Source: Nageia nagi
Taxonomy: Eukaryota; Pinophyta
Reading direction: 5' to 3'
DNA length: 64,000 nt
Assembly: GCA_050084985.1 (NCBI GenBank)
Contig: JBITNC010000001.1
Span: 16,926,001 to 16,990,000 of the forward strand
Shown: piece after piece, positions 23,636 through 34,689 of the stretch
Layout of the letters: every line of letters begins with the position of its first letter
Numbering within the stretch: the stretch's first letter is position 1
Program-made: the position numbers and the translations under genes
The notes under the pieces: model-generated
Seen by the model: the letters and a program-made list of their open reading frames with translations, nothing else
Databases searched by the model: none
Told to the model about the DNA's origin: nothing

Positions 23636-24047
23636 AATAATAATCAACACATATTTTATATACAGTAGATGACTATAAGTTTTTGGCATGGCATCTTCAT
23701 GATGACTTATAGTGCACCATTGGTCAATTCATAATGGTATTTATGTGATTCATCTATCCTTGTTTATATGAATATGATGCATCTAATTGATCTTATTATT
23801 TGAGTTGTTGATGACTTATAGGTTCCTTTCTGAGATTGTAGGTTACTTACCTCAAGTATGCAGGCTCTTGGAGACTCTTCATGACTTTTAGTTGGATGAC
23901 TACTTTATGTACATTGAAACCAATTATGGTTAATGATTATATTTAGAAAAATAATGAGTCTCATACTAGATCTTTCTTACTTTACAGATATGTAAAAGTT
24001 CTCATATTTGTTGTATCTATTTGAAGGAGAACTCTCTTACTTTCTCT

Positions 24048-24355
24048 TAATCTCAACTCCTACACTTATATCTTATAGCATAACTTTACTCCATAATTGG
24101 TGTGTGATCATAAAGAGGGAGCCTTCTATTTATAGGCCAAAATTCCTCTTTGGATCATCTTTTTATCCAATGTATAAAAGCAAGACATGCACATCCTTTT
24201 ACCTAAGGGGCATGCTCATGACATGGAGTGTAGGACAAGTTACATTATCATATTCACTTAAATACTTAAGGTATCAAATGACACCCTTAAGTATTAGTGA
24301 ATTTACATAGAATATTTAATACAACCTTTACAATAATGCATTATACATTCCAATA
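24048..24355 (-). repeat. E3 LTR, truncated copy
   Basis: Reverse-orientation LTR that starts part-way in (ATCTCAACTCCTACACTT) and ends CATTCCAATA, where CA is expected at the end. Confidence 0.8.
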
Positions 24356-24360
24356 GAACC

Positions 24361-25479
24361 AACCAAAAGGGTTTATTATGGAAGGCAAAGAGTCCTTTGT
24401 GTGTAAGCTAAAGAAGTTTTTGTATGGATTTAAGCAAGCACCTAGAGCTTGGTATAGAAAGATTTTAGGGTACTTTACAAACATTAGATTTTTCAAGTAT
24501 TTTTTTGACTCCGATCTATATGTGCTCAATAAAGAAAATGATGTGGTTTTGATTCTCTTTTATGTGGATGATCTTTTGATTACTAGAAATAATGATGAAA
24601 TCATTCAAGAGTGCATATCCAAACTTAAGGCAACATTTGAAATGACTGATCTTGATCTCTTGCACTACTATCTTAAGAATGCAAGTGTATCAATACAAGG
24701 ATTGTACTTACCTTATTCAATCTAAGTATATCTCAGACATTTTGTAAAATTTTGAAATGAAGGAGTGTAGATATGCTGTAATCCCAATTTCTTCTAAAAT
24801 CACCATTTCTCTAAGCTTCAACACTCAGTTAGCTGATGTTATAGCTTACAGATAATTAATTGGTAGTCTTTTGTATTTAACTATGTCTAAGCTAGATATT
24901 ACCTTTGTAATGAATCTGATGGCATGATTTATGCAAAAACTTTATGTTGAGAATCTCAATGCTATTAAGCAAATTTTAAGGTATGTTACAAGGATTAAGG
25001 ATCTTGCTCTCAAGTATTCCAAGTTACCTTCATTTGTTCTCTTTGGATTCTCAAATTCTGACTATGAGGGAGATAAAGATGATAGAAAGTCAACCTCTAT
25101 GTATGTGTTTAACATTGGTTCAAATGCTATCTCTTGGGCTTCCAAGAAGCAGCCTACTGATTCTCTTTCCACCACAGAACCTAAATACCATGCCATGTTT
25201 GTTGCAGAGCAAGATGGTTCATCCTTGATCTCATCAGACAACCAGTCATCTACTACTTTGGCTAAGAATCTTGCATTCTATCAGAGAATAAAACATATGA
25301 AAATCCATGCCCATTTTAACAAGGAGAAGGTTTTTGATGGCATGATACACTTGAAGTATTATCCATCCACCTTGAACTCCATTGATTTATTCACCAAGCC
25401 CCTCTCAGAAGTTCAATTTTGTAAGCTTAGAGATGATATTGGGTTGGTGAAGTTGCCCTCAAGGGAGAGTGAAGTTTGA
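24361..25479 (+). pseudogene. E1 gag-pol remnant, part 3 (reverse transcriptase, RNase H)
   Basis: The plus strand shows VCKLKKFLYGFKQAPRAWYR, the catalytic ILFYVDDLLITRNN, a TAA at 24853-24855 in YR*LIGSLLYL, AIKQILRYVTRIKDLALKYS, RKSTSMYVF, ISWASKKQPT, SLSTTEPKYHAM and DLFTKPLSEVQFCKLRDDIG, ending at TGA 25477-25479. The RNase H glutamate position reads TEPKY where E2 has NEAEY. From 24931 the frame is open to the end. Confidence 0.88.
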
Positions 25480-26360
25480 ATTCTTGTGTTGAATTCATGT
25501 TTATGATGATAACTTCACCCCTAGAAAGATTTTATGCTGTATAATGTTGATTTTATTGTACACCTTTATGGTAAGTTCACTTTGCATGAGGAACTTGTTA
25601 TATAAATTGGCCAATCTAGCACTGTTTAGTTATCCATATGTGAAGAACTCTTATGTGTCTTTTGGCACTGTTCAGTTATCCATATGTGAAGAACTTTTAT
25701 GTGTCTTTTGGCACTATTCAGTTATCCATGTGTGAAGAACTCGTATATGCATTTTCTATTTTTTATCAATCTAGCACCATTCAATTATCCATATGTGAGG
25801 AACTCTTATGTGTCGTTTGGCACTATTTAGTCACCATGTGTGAGGAACTCTTATGTGTCTTTTAGCACTGTTTAGTTATCCACATGTGAGGAACTCGTAT
25901 GTGCATGCTCTATTTTGTAATAATAATTAATACATGTCTTATATACAACAGGTGATTGAGTTTTTCGGCATGGCATCTTTGTGATAACTTATAGTGCACC
26001 ATTGATCAGTTTATAATGGCATTTGTGTGATTCATCTATCCTTGTTGATATGAATATGATACATTTAACTGATCTTGTTATTTGAGTTGCTTATGATTTG
26101 TAGGTTCTTTTGAGATTGCAGGTTACTTACCTCAAGTATGCAAGCTCTTGGAGACTCTTCATGACTTCCAGTTGGATGACTACTTCATGTACACTGAAAT
26201 CGGTTATGATTAATGATTGTATTTGGCAAAGTAGTGAGTCTCAAACTAGATTTTTTTTACTTCAAAAATATGTAAAAAGTTTTCATCTCTATTGTATCTA
26301 TTTGGATGAGAAGTCTCTTACTTTCTCTTCTTCTCTCTTACTTACTTTATCCCAATATTG
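25480..26360 (+). other. E1 3' untranslated region with tandem repeats
   Basis: About 0.9 kb lies between RNase H and the polypurine tract. Copies of a roughly 47-base unit (core GTTCAGTTATCCATATGTGA and AGAACTC) fill 25610-25915. After them comes sequence shared with E2 and E3 around TAGTGCACCATTG and GTGAGTCTCA. No coding sequence is supported. Confidence 0.65.
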
Positions 26361-26373
26361 CATTAAGGGGGAG
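26361..26373 (+). promoter_or_regulatory. E1 polypurine tract
   Basis: CATTAAGGGGGAG abuts the TGTTAG start of the 3' LTR and is identical to the E2 tract. Confidence 0.88.
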
Positions 26374-26869
26374 TGTTAGAATGTATAATGCATTATTGTA
26401 AATGTTGTATTAAATCTCCTATGTAAATTCACTAATACATAAGGGTATCATTTGATACCTTAAGTATTTAAGTGAATATGATAATGTAACTTGTCCTACA
26501 CTCCATGTCATGAGCATGCCCCTTGGGTAAAAGAATGTGCATGTCATGCTTTTGTACATTGGATAAAAGGGTGATCCAAAGAGGGATTTTGGCCTATAAA
26601 TAGAAGGCTCCCTCTTTGTGATCATACACCAAAATTATGGAGTAAAGTTATGTTATAGGATAGAAGTGTAGGAGTTGAGATTAGGAGAATTGTAAAAGAG
26701 TTGTATTTGTGATTGAAGTAAAGACCTAGTTAGTGGATGTATTCCTAGTTGGAGGAACCACTTACATCTTGTGTTGTAAGATTGCTTTGTGAGTTTGTTA
26801 GATGTGAATTATGAGCTTTCATGTGATCTTGATTGATTAGGAATTATCTTGTTAGTGTTAGTTCCTTCA
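26374..26869 (+). repeat. E1 3' LTR
   Basis: 496 bases, TGTTAGAATG...GTTCCTTCA, matching the 5' LTR with about 22 substitutions, mostly transitions. The right target copy AGAAT follows at 26870-26874. Confidence 0.9.
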
Positions 26870-26906
26870 AGAATGAGAATATGCATATTGCAAAATTTAA
26901 AACCAA

Positions 26907-27260
26907 TTCAAATAAGATACATCATTCAATTACTTTATAAATTAAAATAAGATATAATAAATGATCAATCTAACTAATTACAGTTTTGTTGTATTCATTA
27001 ACCACATTGACCTTTTGCAAATCTCACAACTCTTGATCTGTTATCTTTCACCATATCCAATGTCATTGTACAAAATCCTCTTTACTTTCACATTCCTTAT
27101 TGTATTTACTTTTTTCATTCTATTGTCCACATTCTCTATCAGTTCTCTTATCCAAAATACTTACTTTCCTCAAACCCTCAATCATCATATTATATTTTCC
27201 ACTATGAATTTTGATGCCTCCTATGTTAATACAATGACATTGATGCCACAATTAAAGAGA
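26907..27260 (+). repeat. direct repeat copy B flanking element E1
   Basis: Second copy of the sequence at 6815-7175, same orientation. A further shared phrase, GCATATTGCAAAA, stands at 7160 (after copy A) and 26883 (before copy B), so the original site had a locally repeated structure. Confidence 0.7.
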
Positions 27261-27333
27261 AGTCTACTATACCATATATGTTTCTTTTGGTTTAAGTTCC
27301 ACCATTTGGTTAAGAAATTCAAACATCATCTAG

Positions 27334-27360
<27 letters not shown>
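27334..27360. repeat. poly-T run (27 bases)
   Basis: An uninterrupted run of 27 T. It may be the poly-A end of a reverse-oriented retroposon, but no body was recognised beside it. Confidence 0.6.
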
Positions 27361-27366
<6 letters not shown>

Positions 27367-30095
27367 ACAAGTTTCAATATGGAGTTGTAGTTCCTTTAAA
27401 CAAGGTTGATGTTTGAACTTATCATATGCTTTCTAAGTTTGAGTTCTTAGTAGATCAATCTCCCATATAGTTTGATATCATAATGCTTTCTATTAATACC
27501 ATAGAATATCTATATGCTAAACATATTGAAATTTGCATGCATCTTATTTGGTAGCCCATACATGATCGTGTTCTTAACTTTTCATCTTTATTAATTCATT
27601 AAAATTAATCAAATTTATTATTTTAATTATGATTTACCTAAGAAAACTTATATTATAGTATTATGTTTATGGAATAGTAAAAATAATATCCTCATTTTAA
27701 TTTACATTATATTATTTACATATCTATTTACAAATCTAATACATTTTTATTTATCAAAGTAATCCCTTATTTTTCTTTCTTGTTTGAAGCTTATAAATTA
27801 TTCTTCAACAATTCAAGAGGTAAATTTTAATAGGTGATTTACCTCTAAACAATACATTTCTTTTTATCTAAGTAATCCCTTATTTTTTTTTTTCTTTTTT
27901 GAAGCCTATAAATTGTTCTTCAACAATTGAAAAAATAAAATTTAAAAGGTAAATGAGAAGAAAAAACTAGAAGTTTGCAACTATTTCCTAAAATATGTTT
28001 ATACCAACAAAAAATCAGTTTTCAACTTTTTCCTTCCACTATTTTTTTCAACGAATAAATCTAAAATTTTACAAACTAATTGATATGTGGAACATGGAAC
28101 TCCTACTATTACTCAAAAAGTCCAAAGAAAACTAAACTAAAATATCTTTACAAAAGTATTTGCAAATTCTTTACATTTTATACCACTTTTTTCATTTTGA
28201 AGAAAATCAATTCTCCTTATCTAACAAAATTTTAAACATATATTTTATTTAAATAAAACATTATATACAATTTAATTATTATAATCATAAAAATCCTCTA
28301 AAAAGTTAATACTTTTATGTAAATTTTATATTTCTATACTACTTACTCTATAGCTATATGTATGAATTTGACGAAAGATAAAACTCCTAAACATAAAATC
28401 TAATTCTAAAAAATTGACCAACAAGAATAATTTCATCAAAAAAATATTCCTTAATTATAATCTTTCTTCATAGAATAACAAGATTATCCACATACTTCCA
28501 TTTTCATATATTTATAAGATAAAATCATAATTGATACCTAAGAATTACGAATTAACTATACATTTCTTACATTGCTATTGTTTACTCCCAACAATTCATT
28601 TTGGTTTCTTAGAGGAAAGGGATATCATTGCATCAATTACTCATCATTTGTACAACCAAGTTTCCAGGTTTCTCTTCTCAAGGTGCGTGGAAGCCCGTGA
28701 ACCCATTGGAGAGAAAGAAAGTTCTGCAAAAGTGGACCCATTGGAAGTATACTTATGTTGAATAATATAAGCGAACGGTCCCTTTGGAGGGGGCTCATGT
28801 GAGCCAATTTAAGCACAGGACTTCATTTTAGAAGACTATGGGAGTCCCAATGGCATCATATTGGGTACATCCTTTAATCAAATATACAAGGAAAATGGAA
28901 CATGGTTATCAACAGAGACTAGATACTCGGGTTTTAACATATATATAAGCAAAAACTTCATGGTGGATGATAATAAGATTCATGGTATAACACCCAAAAA
29001 GAGATGAAAATTAACAAGAATGTATTCGTTTATGCCTTAATAAATTGGTTAGTATCACAGGCTGTTTGCATGGATTATTAAGTCTCCAATTAACCCTTCA
29101 GTTGAAACTCAAGACGATCAATCAATCAGGGTAAAACAGCTTCATATAACTTTCAACTACATGAAATTAGTGATCAGCGTAGCAGAGATGGACAGAATAG
29201 AAACCAGATATAAATGTAGTATCCACTCAAAATATTTTTTACAATACCCATACAATCAATAACCAAATTATGTTTTTCAAACATTGTTAAGCATTGCATC
29301 AAAATCCATCGCTTCCTTTGTAAGCACAGTTGGATCACGGGGAAGAATCCTAAGGAGAATAAACATAATAAATTATAGAACTGAATCAGTGACAAAGTAA
29401 TGTCCAAATTTCTTCCATCATGTAAGAAGATTGGCATGATAAAGGAATATTACGAAAATGTTGATGAAGGCTTGATTGTGTTACAGGAGGAATACTGTAA
29501 AATCATCCATATGCATATAACCATATTCATTAGGATACATCATGACCAGCCAAACAAAGACGAAATGAATAAAACCAAAATCATGAAAGAATAACAGCAC
29601 TGCTATAGTTTTTTTTTCTTAAGGCCTGCATCTTCATTGCTCCACAAAAGTAACTCGTAAGTCCAGCGTGAAAACAAGTCTATATGGTAGTGCTTAAAAA
29701 ATGGCCATAGGATTAGTGTCGTTTGTTCGACGCACTTTGAGCAACTTAATGGAAGTGTTTAGACCTCACGACCCAACTGCAACAGCTCATGTTATGACCA
29801 GTTACCATGCATAAAATGGAAATCCTACGACAAACAAAATGATAAGAACATATCATCTAGTTCTCAATAATGTATCTCTATTATACCATGAAGAAAAGCA
29901 GCAAGAAACGAGCAAAAAAGAAGCTAACAGAACTGATAGTCTGATACCAAATGCTCCGTAACTTCATGAACTCGGATTAGTCTGTCAGTACAAATGCACC
30001 AGCCATACTATTCATGGACAAATATGTCCTTGAGACCAACAGTACACTACAATCTTTGCCTTTCAAGAATGCATTCCATTTGTTTCAAAATGTAT
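27361..30095. other. AT-rich intergenic DNA and 3' flank of the Josephin-like gene
   Basis: 27361-28530 is AT-rich with nothing recognised. 28531-28761 is open on the plus strand for 76 codons with better composition (VEAREPIGEKESSAKVDPLE) but matches no family I know. 29170-30095 is probably the 3' untranslated region and downstream flank of the minus-strand gene at 30096. Confidence 0.35.
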
Positions 30096-30470
30096 TCATG
30101 AAGCTCTCTGCTCTATGCTGGAGGATTGCTTGAAGAATTCAATGCAGTCTGCAATAGCCTCAGAGTAATGCGAATCTGGTGAGAAGTGGCCTGGATGACA
30201 CCTTGTTGTAGAAGGATTTCTCACACAAGATCCATTCTTGGGGCTTGAATGGAAGAGGGCATGAACAAACCTTCCAATGATTTTTAATGGGGAAAGATTG
30301 GAGCTTCTGAGCTTTGGAATGCAGAGTCTGCTTCTCTTCCTCCCACATGGTTTTCCTTTACATTTCGTTCCTCTGCTGGACTTGCTGCCTTTATCTGAAC
30401 AACTTGTTTTGTCTGCACCCTTGTATACATCAGGACTAAAGCTCACCCTTTTGGACCCTTTTCTTGACAT
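30096..30470 (-). CDS. small basic plant protein, 'Josephin-like' family (124 residues)
   Basis: This minus-strand reading frame is intact. I chose the ATG at 30468-30470, giving MSRKGSKRVSFSPDV, because that N-terminus is the conserved start of a small plant family usually annotated 'Josephin-like'; the name reflects weak similarity and not a proven peptidase. An acceptor-like TTTTGTGTTGTAG lies about 25 bases upstream, so the longer open frame before this ATG is probably intron. After SFSPD comes a Ser/Lys/Arg-rich linker (residues about 15-50), a short hydrophobic patch (PLKIIGRFVHALFH), and a C-terminus with YSEAIADCIEFFKQSSS, again typical of the family. No signal peptide, membrane segment or peptidase triad is seen. 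The function is unknown to me. It is one of two host-like genes in the window and carries no lesion. Confidence 0.68.
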   Translation of the reverse strand: MSRKGSKRVSFSPDVYKGADKTSCSDKGSKSSRGTKCKGKPCGRKRSRLCIPKLRSSNLSPLKIIGRFVHALFHSSPKNGSCVRNPSTTRCHPGHFSPDSHYSEAIADCIEFFKQSSSIEQRAS

Positions 30471-30484
30471 GGGTAGCAGCTGTT

Positions 30485-30955
30485 CTTCACAAGCTCTACA
30501 ACACAAAATCTGATCAGATACACACTTTCTCTGGACAAATACACTGTATATATGTCCTGATTGATATGCCCTTTTAGTAGAACACAATGCCTACAAACTT
30601 TGAGATATATATATTCTATGTATATTTTATGGATATACTTTCTATGACACGGTAAGGCTTAAAGCAAGAGCTATAATCAGTAGGTTGTATACTACATAAG
30701 ATTATTACCTTCAGTTCTCTAGAACATAAATCTATCAGATATTCACCGTTTTGTGGATATACCCTTTTACAATGGCAAGCAGGCCTGCAAACTTTGTAAG
30801 GCATACATATATATGTTTTTTTTTATGGATAAACTGTATAAGACATGGCTACGCCTAAAGCTTGAGCGTTGATCAAATATACTTCGTGGGTATCTTCGTC
30901 TTGATCAGTATGACTATGCTTCTATACTACCTAAGATTTCTGCCAGCTGAAGCTC
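30485..30955 (-). repeat. tandem duplication in the 5' intron of the Josephin-like gene
   Basis: Two copies, about 30493-30710 and 30716-30950 (offset about 220 bases), share phrases around ATATCCATAAA, GCAAACTTTG, AGGCTTAAAGC and TACTACATAAGAT. Each copy carries an acceptor-like site read on the minus strand: TTTTGTGTTGTAG next to the gene and TTTATGTTCTAG in the far copy. Confidence 0.55.
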
Positions 30956-31514
30956 CATAGCTTTTTTTGTCTTTGCAGCCCTGATTATTCTTTCTGTTAT
31001 CAAAGAAACAACTTATGATTGTACTTGGCATCTTCCTTCTTTTCACTCAGCTGAAGAAATGGGACAACAGTTAAGAGATGTGATTTACTGCGGCTGTTGC
31101 AGTTACAATCTTGGGCATCACTGTGAGAAATGAAGTGATGTCTTGTTGGTAAAACAAAATATAAAAAACCAAATCCTACTTAGGCCAGGGAGCAGAGACT
31201 GTAGATTAGAATTTTAGAAGGATGATGGTGCAGCAAGTGTTGTGACTAGAAGAAACAAAAAAGATAAAAAGGGAATGGGTACAATCCAGAGAAAGCTCAG
31301 AGTGACAGTGTCCTGAAAGTGGCTGCGGGATTGGAATCTTTGATGATACCTAAAGCTGTACTGCTTGTTGCATCATAGAAACCAGTTGAAGGACATGGGT
31401 GTACTTGTAAAATGAATAAAGTAGGAGATCCAATACCGAGGAGGACTAAAGACTAAAGACCCAACGAATTTGGGTTAAGAGTGAGCAGACTTGTACATAT
31501 ATAGATGGTGGTGG

Positions 31515-31526
31515 ATTTTATACAGT
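31515..31526 (-). promoter_or_regulatory. possible TATA box of the Josephin-like gene
   Basis: On the minus strand CTGTATAAAATCC lies about 1.05 kb upstream of the start codon. This fits a promoter followed by a 5' untranslated exon and intron. Other TATA-like sequences are nearby, so this is tentative. Confidence 0.3.
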
Positions 31527-31559
31527 ATATACGGAGAGGTTGCTTAGGACGATGGAAGT

Positions 31560-33456
31560 TGGATGAGCATGGTGGTAGCAATATTTGTTTTTGCTAACTG
31601 TCCCTAGTCCATTCAAAGGCTATGGGCATTTGATTTGAGTGTTTAAAAAATCGAATCAGAATGACCATCTGATTGAAACATGCAATCATCGTACTGTAAA
31701 GATCAACTTTATTTTATGTGGAGTTTTTCTTTTAAAGTCGGTATGATGTTACCATACAATTAATTTGTTACCATACAATGCAGAACTTAAATACATAAAA
31801 TTGTGACTTAATATCTATATGAAAAAATAAAAAATTTCTTAATAAATTTATTGACCAGATTCATTCCATAGTACTTATTAACAAACCTGTGTGGGTTGGG
31901 GAATGATGATCCTTCTGCCACCCACATAATAAAATCGAACTTCTCCAGGAAAGGTGGTGAATCTGAAACATCGACCTTTATATGAACATGTGTATATAGG
32001 CTATGAGAAGACCTCAATCAGCTAGTGGTTTGTAGTCCAAGTACATCCTTGAATGTTAAAGGCTGCCAGAGTAGCAGAAGTGGGCAGAAAAGATAACAAT
32101 GTTGGTTTCTGACAGGCATCTTCAAAAGAAAAGCAGACTTAACAGTTGACACTTGACACAATTATCTCTTGCACAATCCTCCAAAAGTAAAATTGTTTTT
32201 CTCAAAAAAGCAGAGTCAGATGTTCAGTGCGGAGTACAGAACTGTGTAAAATATATCTGCATGTCTTTGTTGTGGGTTTTGTGTACTCATCATTTGTGGT
32301 ACATAGGGAGATGTGTCAGCCTAGCAAGATTGCCTTTGGACTTGGGTATAGGTAGGTAGGCATATATTTAGATTAGCAATTTGACCATTGAATGCAGTCA
32401 TCCTTTCATTTGAAATAACATGTGTTTTAAGTAATTATTACTTTCAATTTGAATGAATGCATGACTGCTATACAATTAACAAGAGTGCTAAGAATAGGCA
32501 GGTTGTTGTTAGGCCTTTTGTGTTTTTATTGTTGTGAGGCCATCATTCATTCATGAGGGTTTGGATAAAAATGATGCACCTTTATGATTTGCGAAAGGGC
32601 ATCCAGAAATGAAAAGGCTGATGCGGTAGGTTGAGATTGAAAAGTTGGGGATAATTCTATTTGGGTTTGTAGTTACGACACCTATGCTTTGATATAACAG
32701 ATTAGATAAAATTGTAAATTAAAAATATGTAAAACAATGGTTATTTTTGTTATGTAAAGGTATGGATCTTAGATATCTGCATTGTGATTAGGTATGGATT
32801 CTATTACAATATTTTTTGAAGTGTTTTTTTTTTTAATTTTTGTTTCTACAATTCATTTTTTATCATTTATAATAGTAAAATTTTATGTAATATTCGTAAA
32901 GTGATTATAAGGGATTTGTTTCAAAAGGATTTCATTTCTTTAATATGCATTCAACTTCATAAAATTAGCTATTACAACTTTATGCAATGTGTACATCATA
33001 GATCAATGTTTTGTGTTCATCCATTTATCATATTGCATTCCATGAAACTATGTCTATGGTTGAAAGCCCGCAAAAGCAATGTCTTGTGATAATTCTTCAA
33101 GATTTTCAAACACTCCAATACTCCAATGCATTGCACAGTTTCTATTTTGGATCCCCTAATACACCTTCACAAATATCCTAATGCCCATTTCTGCTTTTGC
33201 AGATTTCAACTCCTCCACAAGCGAAGCCTTCCATTACATGCTATATTTGGACATAAGGGTAGCCTCTGCCAATTAGGCCAAGGGAATGAGGGGAGCCCTA
33301 GTGTCCTTCCACAGAAATCAATGATGCAAATAGCCCACGCAAAAGTTTATGCAAGATAGACTTATTCACATATATGTCAATTGCGGAAGTCGAATGTGCA
33401 TGGTGGGAAAAGCTACGGATGATGGATGGTAGGTATGTGTTGAAAGCGATAGTTAT
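31560..33456. other. intergenic DNA without a recognised feature
   Basis: Only short unrelated frames are seen. I find no transposon ends, RNA gene or protein motif. Confidence 0.4.
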
Positions 33457-34138
33457 TGTAGACCCTAAATAATGCAATCGTATAATTAATTAGGGGAATT
33501 AATACATGCACTATTTGGTCTATTTATTTGTTGACATAAAGAGGAATATGATAATAGATGATTAAGCATATAGGTTCGTTTTGTTAACATGCATATTCAA
33601 TTGATTAAGGAAAGTCATACATCAAGAACGAGCAATATCACATACATAAGCATGACATCGATGCCCTAGTAACAGTACATTGTTAGGGTCGTGTTAAGAA
33701 TAAAACTAAAGATGTGATGAAAGATAAAATGACAAGAGAACGAATGATTTATCAATATAATGAAAGTGTGATAATGCTTGAGATAAGAGATTTGCTTATT
33801 ACAGATAAGAAGACCTTGCAAAGGTTTGCTTTGCAAATGATGCTCGAGTCCTTGATTCTCTATCTGATCTTCAGTTGATAGAAGCCTTGGGTCTTCTGTA
33901 ATCTACCCCTTATCTAGTCTCCTCCTAATGATAATCCTATCATCCATCTTTGTATGTGTTGAATGCCTTTATATAAGGGTGCTTCTATTATAGGATTTAA
34001 CCCTTGTACATGCCATAAGGTTCAAATACATGGCCTACACCTTTCTTATACATTTTTAATCCCTTTTTTAAATGATACAATGTTAAGGGATTAAAATGAT
34101 TTATTAAATACATAAAGGTTCATTTTGAGGCATCTACA
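33457..34138 (-). repeat. E4 3' LTR
   Basis: 682 bases from TGTAGACCCTAAATAATG to GAGGCATCTACA, closely matching 41766-42448. Confidence 0.88.
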
Positions 34139-34154
34139 TTTGCCCCTCTTTGGA
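34139..34154 (-). promoter_or_regulatory. E4 polypurine tract
   Basis: On the minus strand CCAAAGAGGGGCAAA abuts the TGTAGATG start of the LTR. E5 has the related AAAGAGGGGAAAAA at its own 3' LTR. Confidence 0.75.
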
Positions 34155-34202
34155 TGTGTGATTGAAACAATGAAATTACATGTCTAAAGAAGAAGTGTAG
34201 CC

Positions 34203-34262
34203 AAGATATAGAAGAAAATTTTAAGATATAGAAGAAAATTTTAAGATATAGAAGAAATTTTT
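34203..34262. repeat. short tandem repeat, unit of about 20 bases
   Basis: Three copies of AAGATATAGAAGAAAATTTT. Confidence 0.75.
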
Positions 34263-34689
34263 TTGATCATTTTGAGGGTCCTTATGTTGCCCCCCTTTTG
34301 ACTTGGGTGCCATAGGAAAGATCCTTAAGCTGAGTAGCTAAGGCAAAAGCTACTGAAGAAGCTATCTTCAAGACTACTATTTAGATGTTGTTTGGATGAC
34401 TTTAGAAATCCATATCTGAGGTTGGAAATGGAAGATATGATGTGCCTCCTTTATATTATTTCAATCATGAATTTGGTCATTTCGTTGTGTCAGACACTTG
34501 AGAAGTTGATGCACTTACATCCATGCCTCAAAATAGAGAGTTGATGGTTTGGATGAGCAGAAATGTATATGGCTAGTGGCCTAAAAGATAGTGAGCACGA
34601 TGCTGGCACCCTGGTTTTGACTAAAATTTTCTTTTGTTCTTCTGGATCTATGTACCTACAATGGAATGTTAGTCATAAAATATGATGGA

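Larger units (their letters stand above)
22438..24355 (-). mobile_element. E3: short rearranged copia element nested in E1, body inverted relative to its LTRs
   Basis: This 1918-base insertion is flanked by GAACC. Its left end (22438-22941) is an E1-family LTR in reverse orientation, followed by the reverse complement of the polypurine tract and about 60 bases of 3' internal sequence. At about 23000 the sequence switches strand: 23000-24045 is the plus-strand 3' end of the same family, with RNase H C-terminus, tandem repeats and 3' UTR. At about 24035-24048 it switches back into the reverse LTR, here lacking roughly its first third. Both junctions lie in short purine or CTCTTA-type stretches shared by the joined sequences. 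One clean duplication implies one insertion event. Confidence 0.8.
7284..26869 (+). mobile_element. E1: Ty1-copia LTR retrotransposon, full-length but degraded, with two nested insertions
   Basis: E1 runs from the 5' LTR (7284-7779) to the 3' LTR (26374-26869), with AGAAT target duplications outside. Removing nested E2 and E3, with one target copy each, leaves about 8.7 kb, close to E2's 8.9 kb. Parts in order are the LTR, an initiator-Met-tRNA primer site, a 3.4 kb leader, a gag-pol remnant in three pieces (11183-12250, 21186-22437, 24361-25479), a tandem repeat region, a polypurine tract and the LTR. Order within pol is protease, integrase, reverse transcriptase, RNase H, which marks the copia superfamily. 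By eye its LTRs differ at about 22 of 496 positions, against 3 of 497 in nested E2, which agrees with E1 being older. Gag is shortened and pol has many stops, so this copy is dead. Confidence 0.92.

Noticed and set aside
25480-26360. Envelope-like gene after RNase H, as in some copia lineages
   Set aside because: The interval holds tandem repeats and short frames only; no membrane protein frame is present in E1 or E2.
26961-27362. 133-codon plus-strand frame ending in a run of phenylalanine
   Set aside because: The end is translated poly-T, and the rest lies in a flanking repeat whose other copy (6860-7183) is open only partly and unrelated in function.
30471-30587. Upstream in-frame extension of the Josephin-like protein (39 more residues)
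   Set aside because: An acceptor site precedes the conserved MSRKGSKRVSFSPD start, and the extension is Cys/Tyr-rich intron-like sequence unlike the family.
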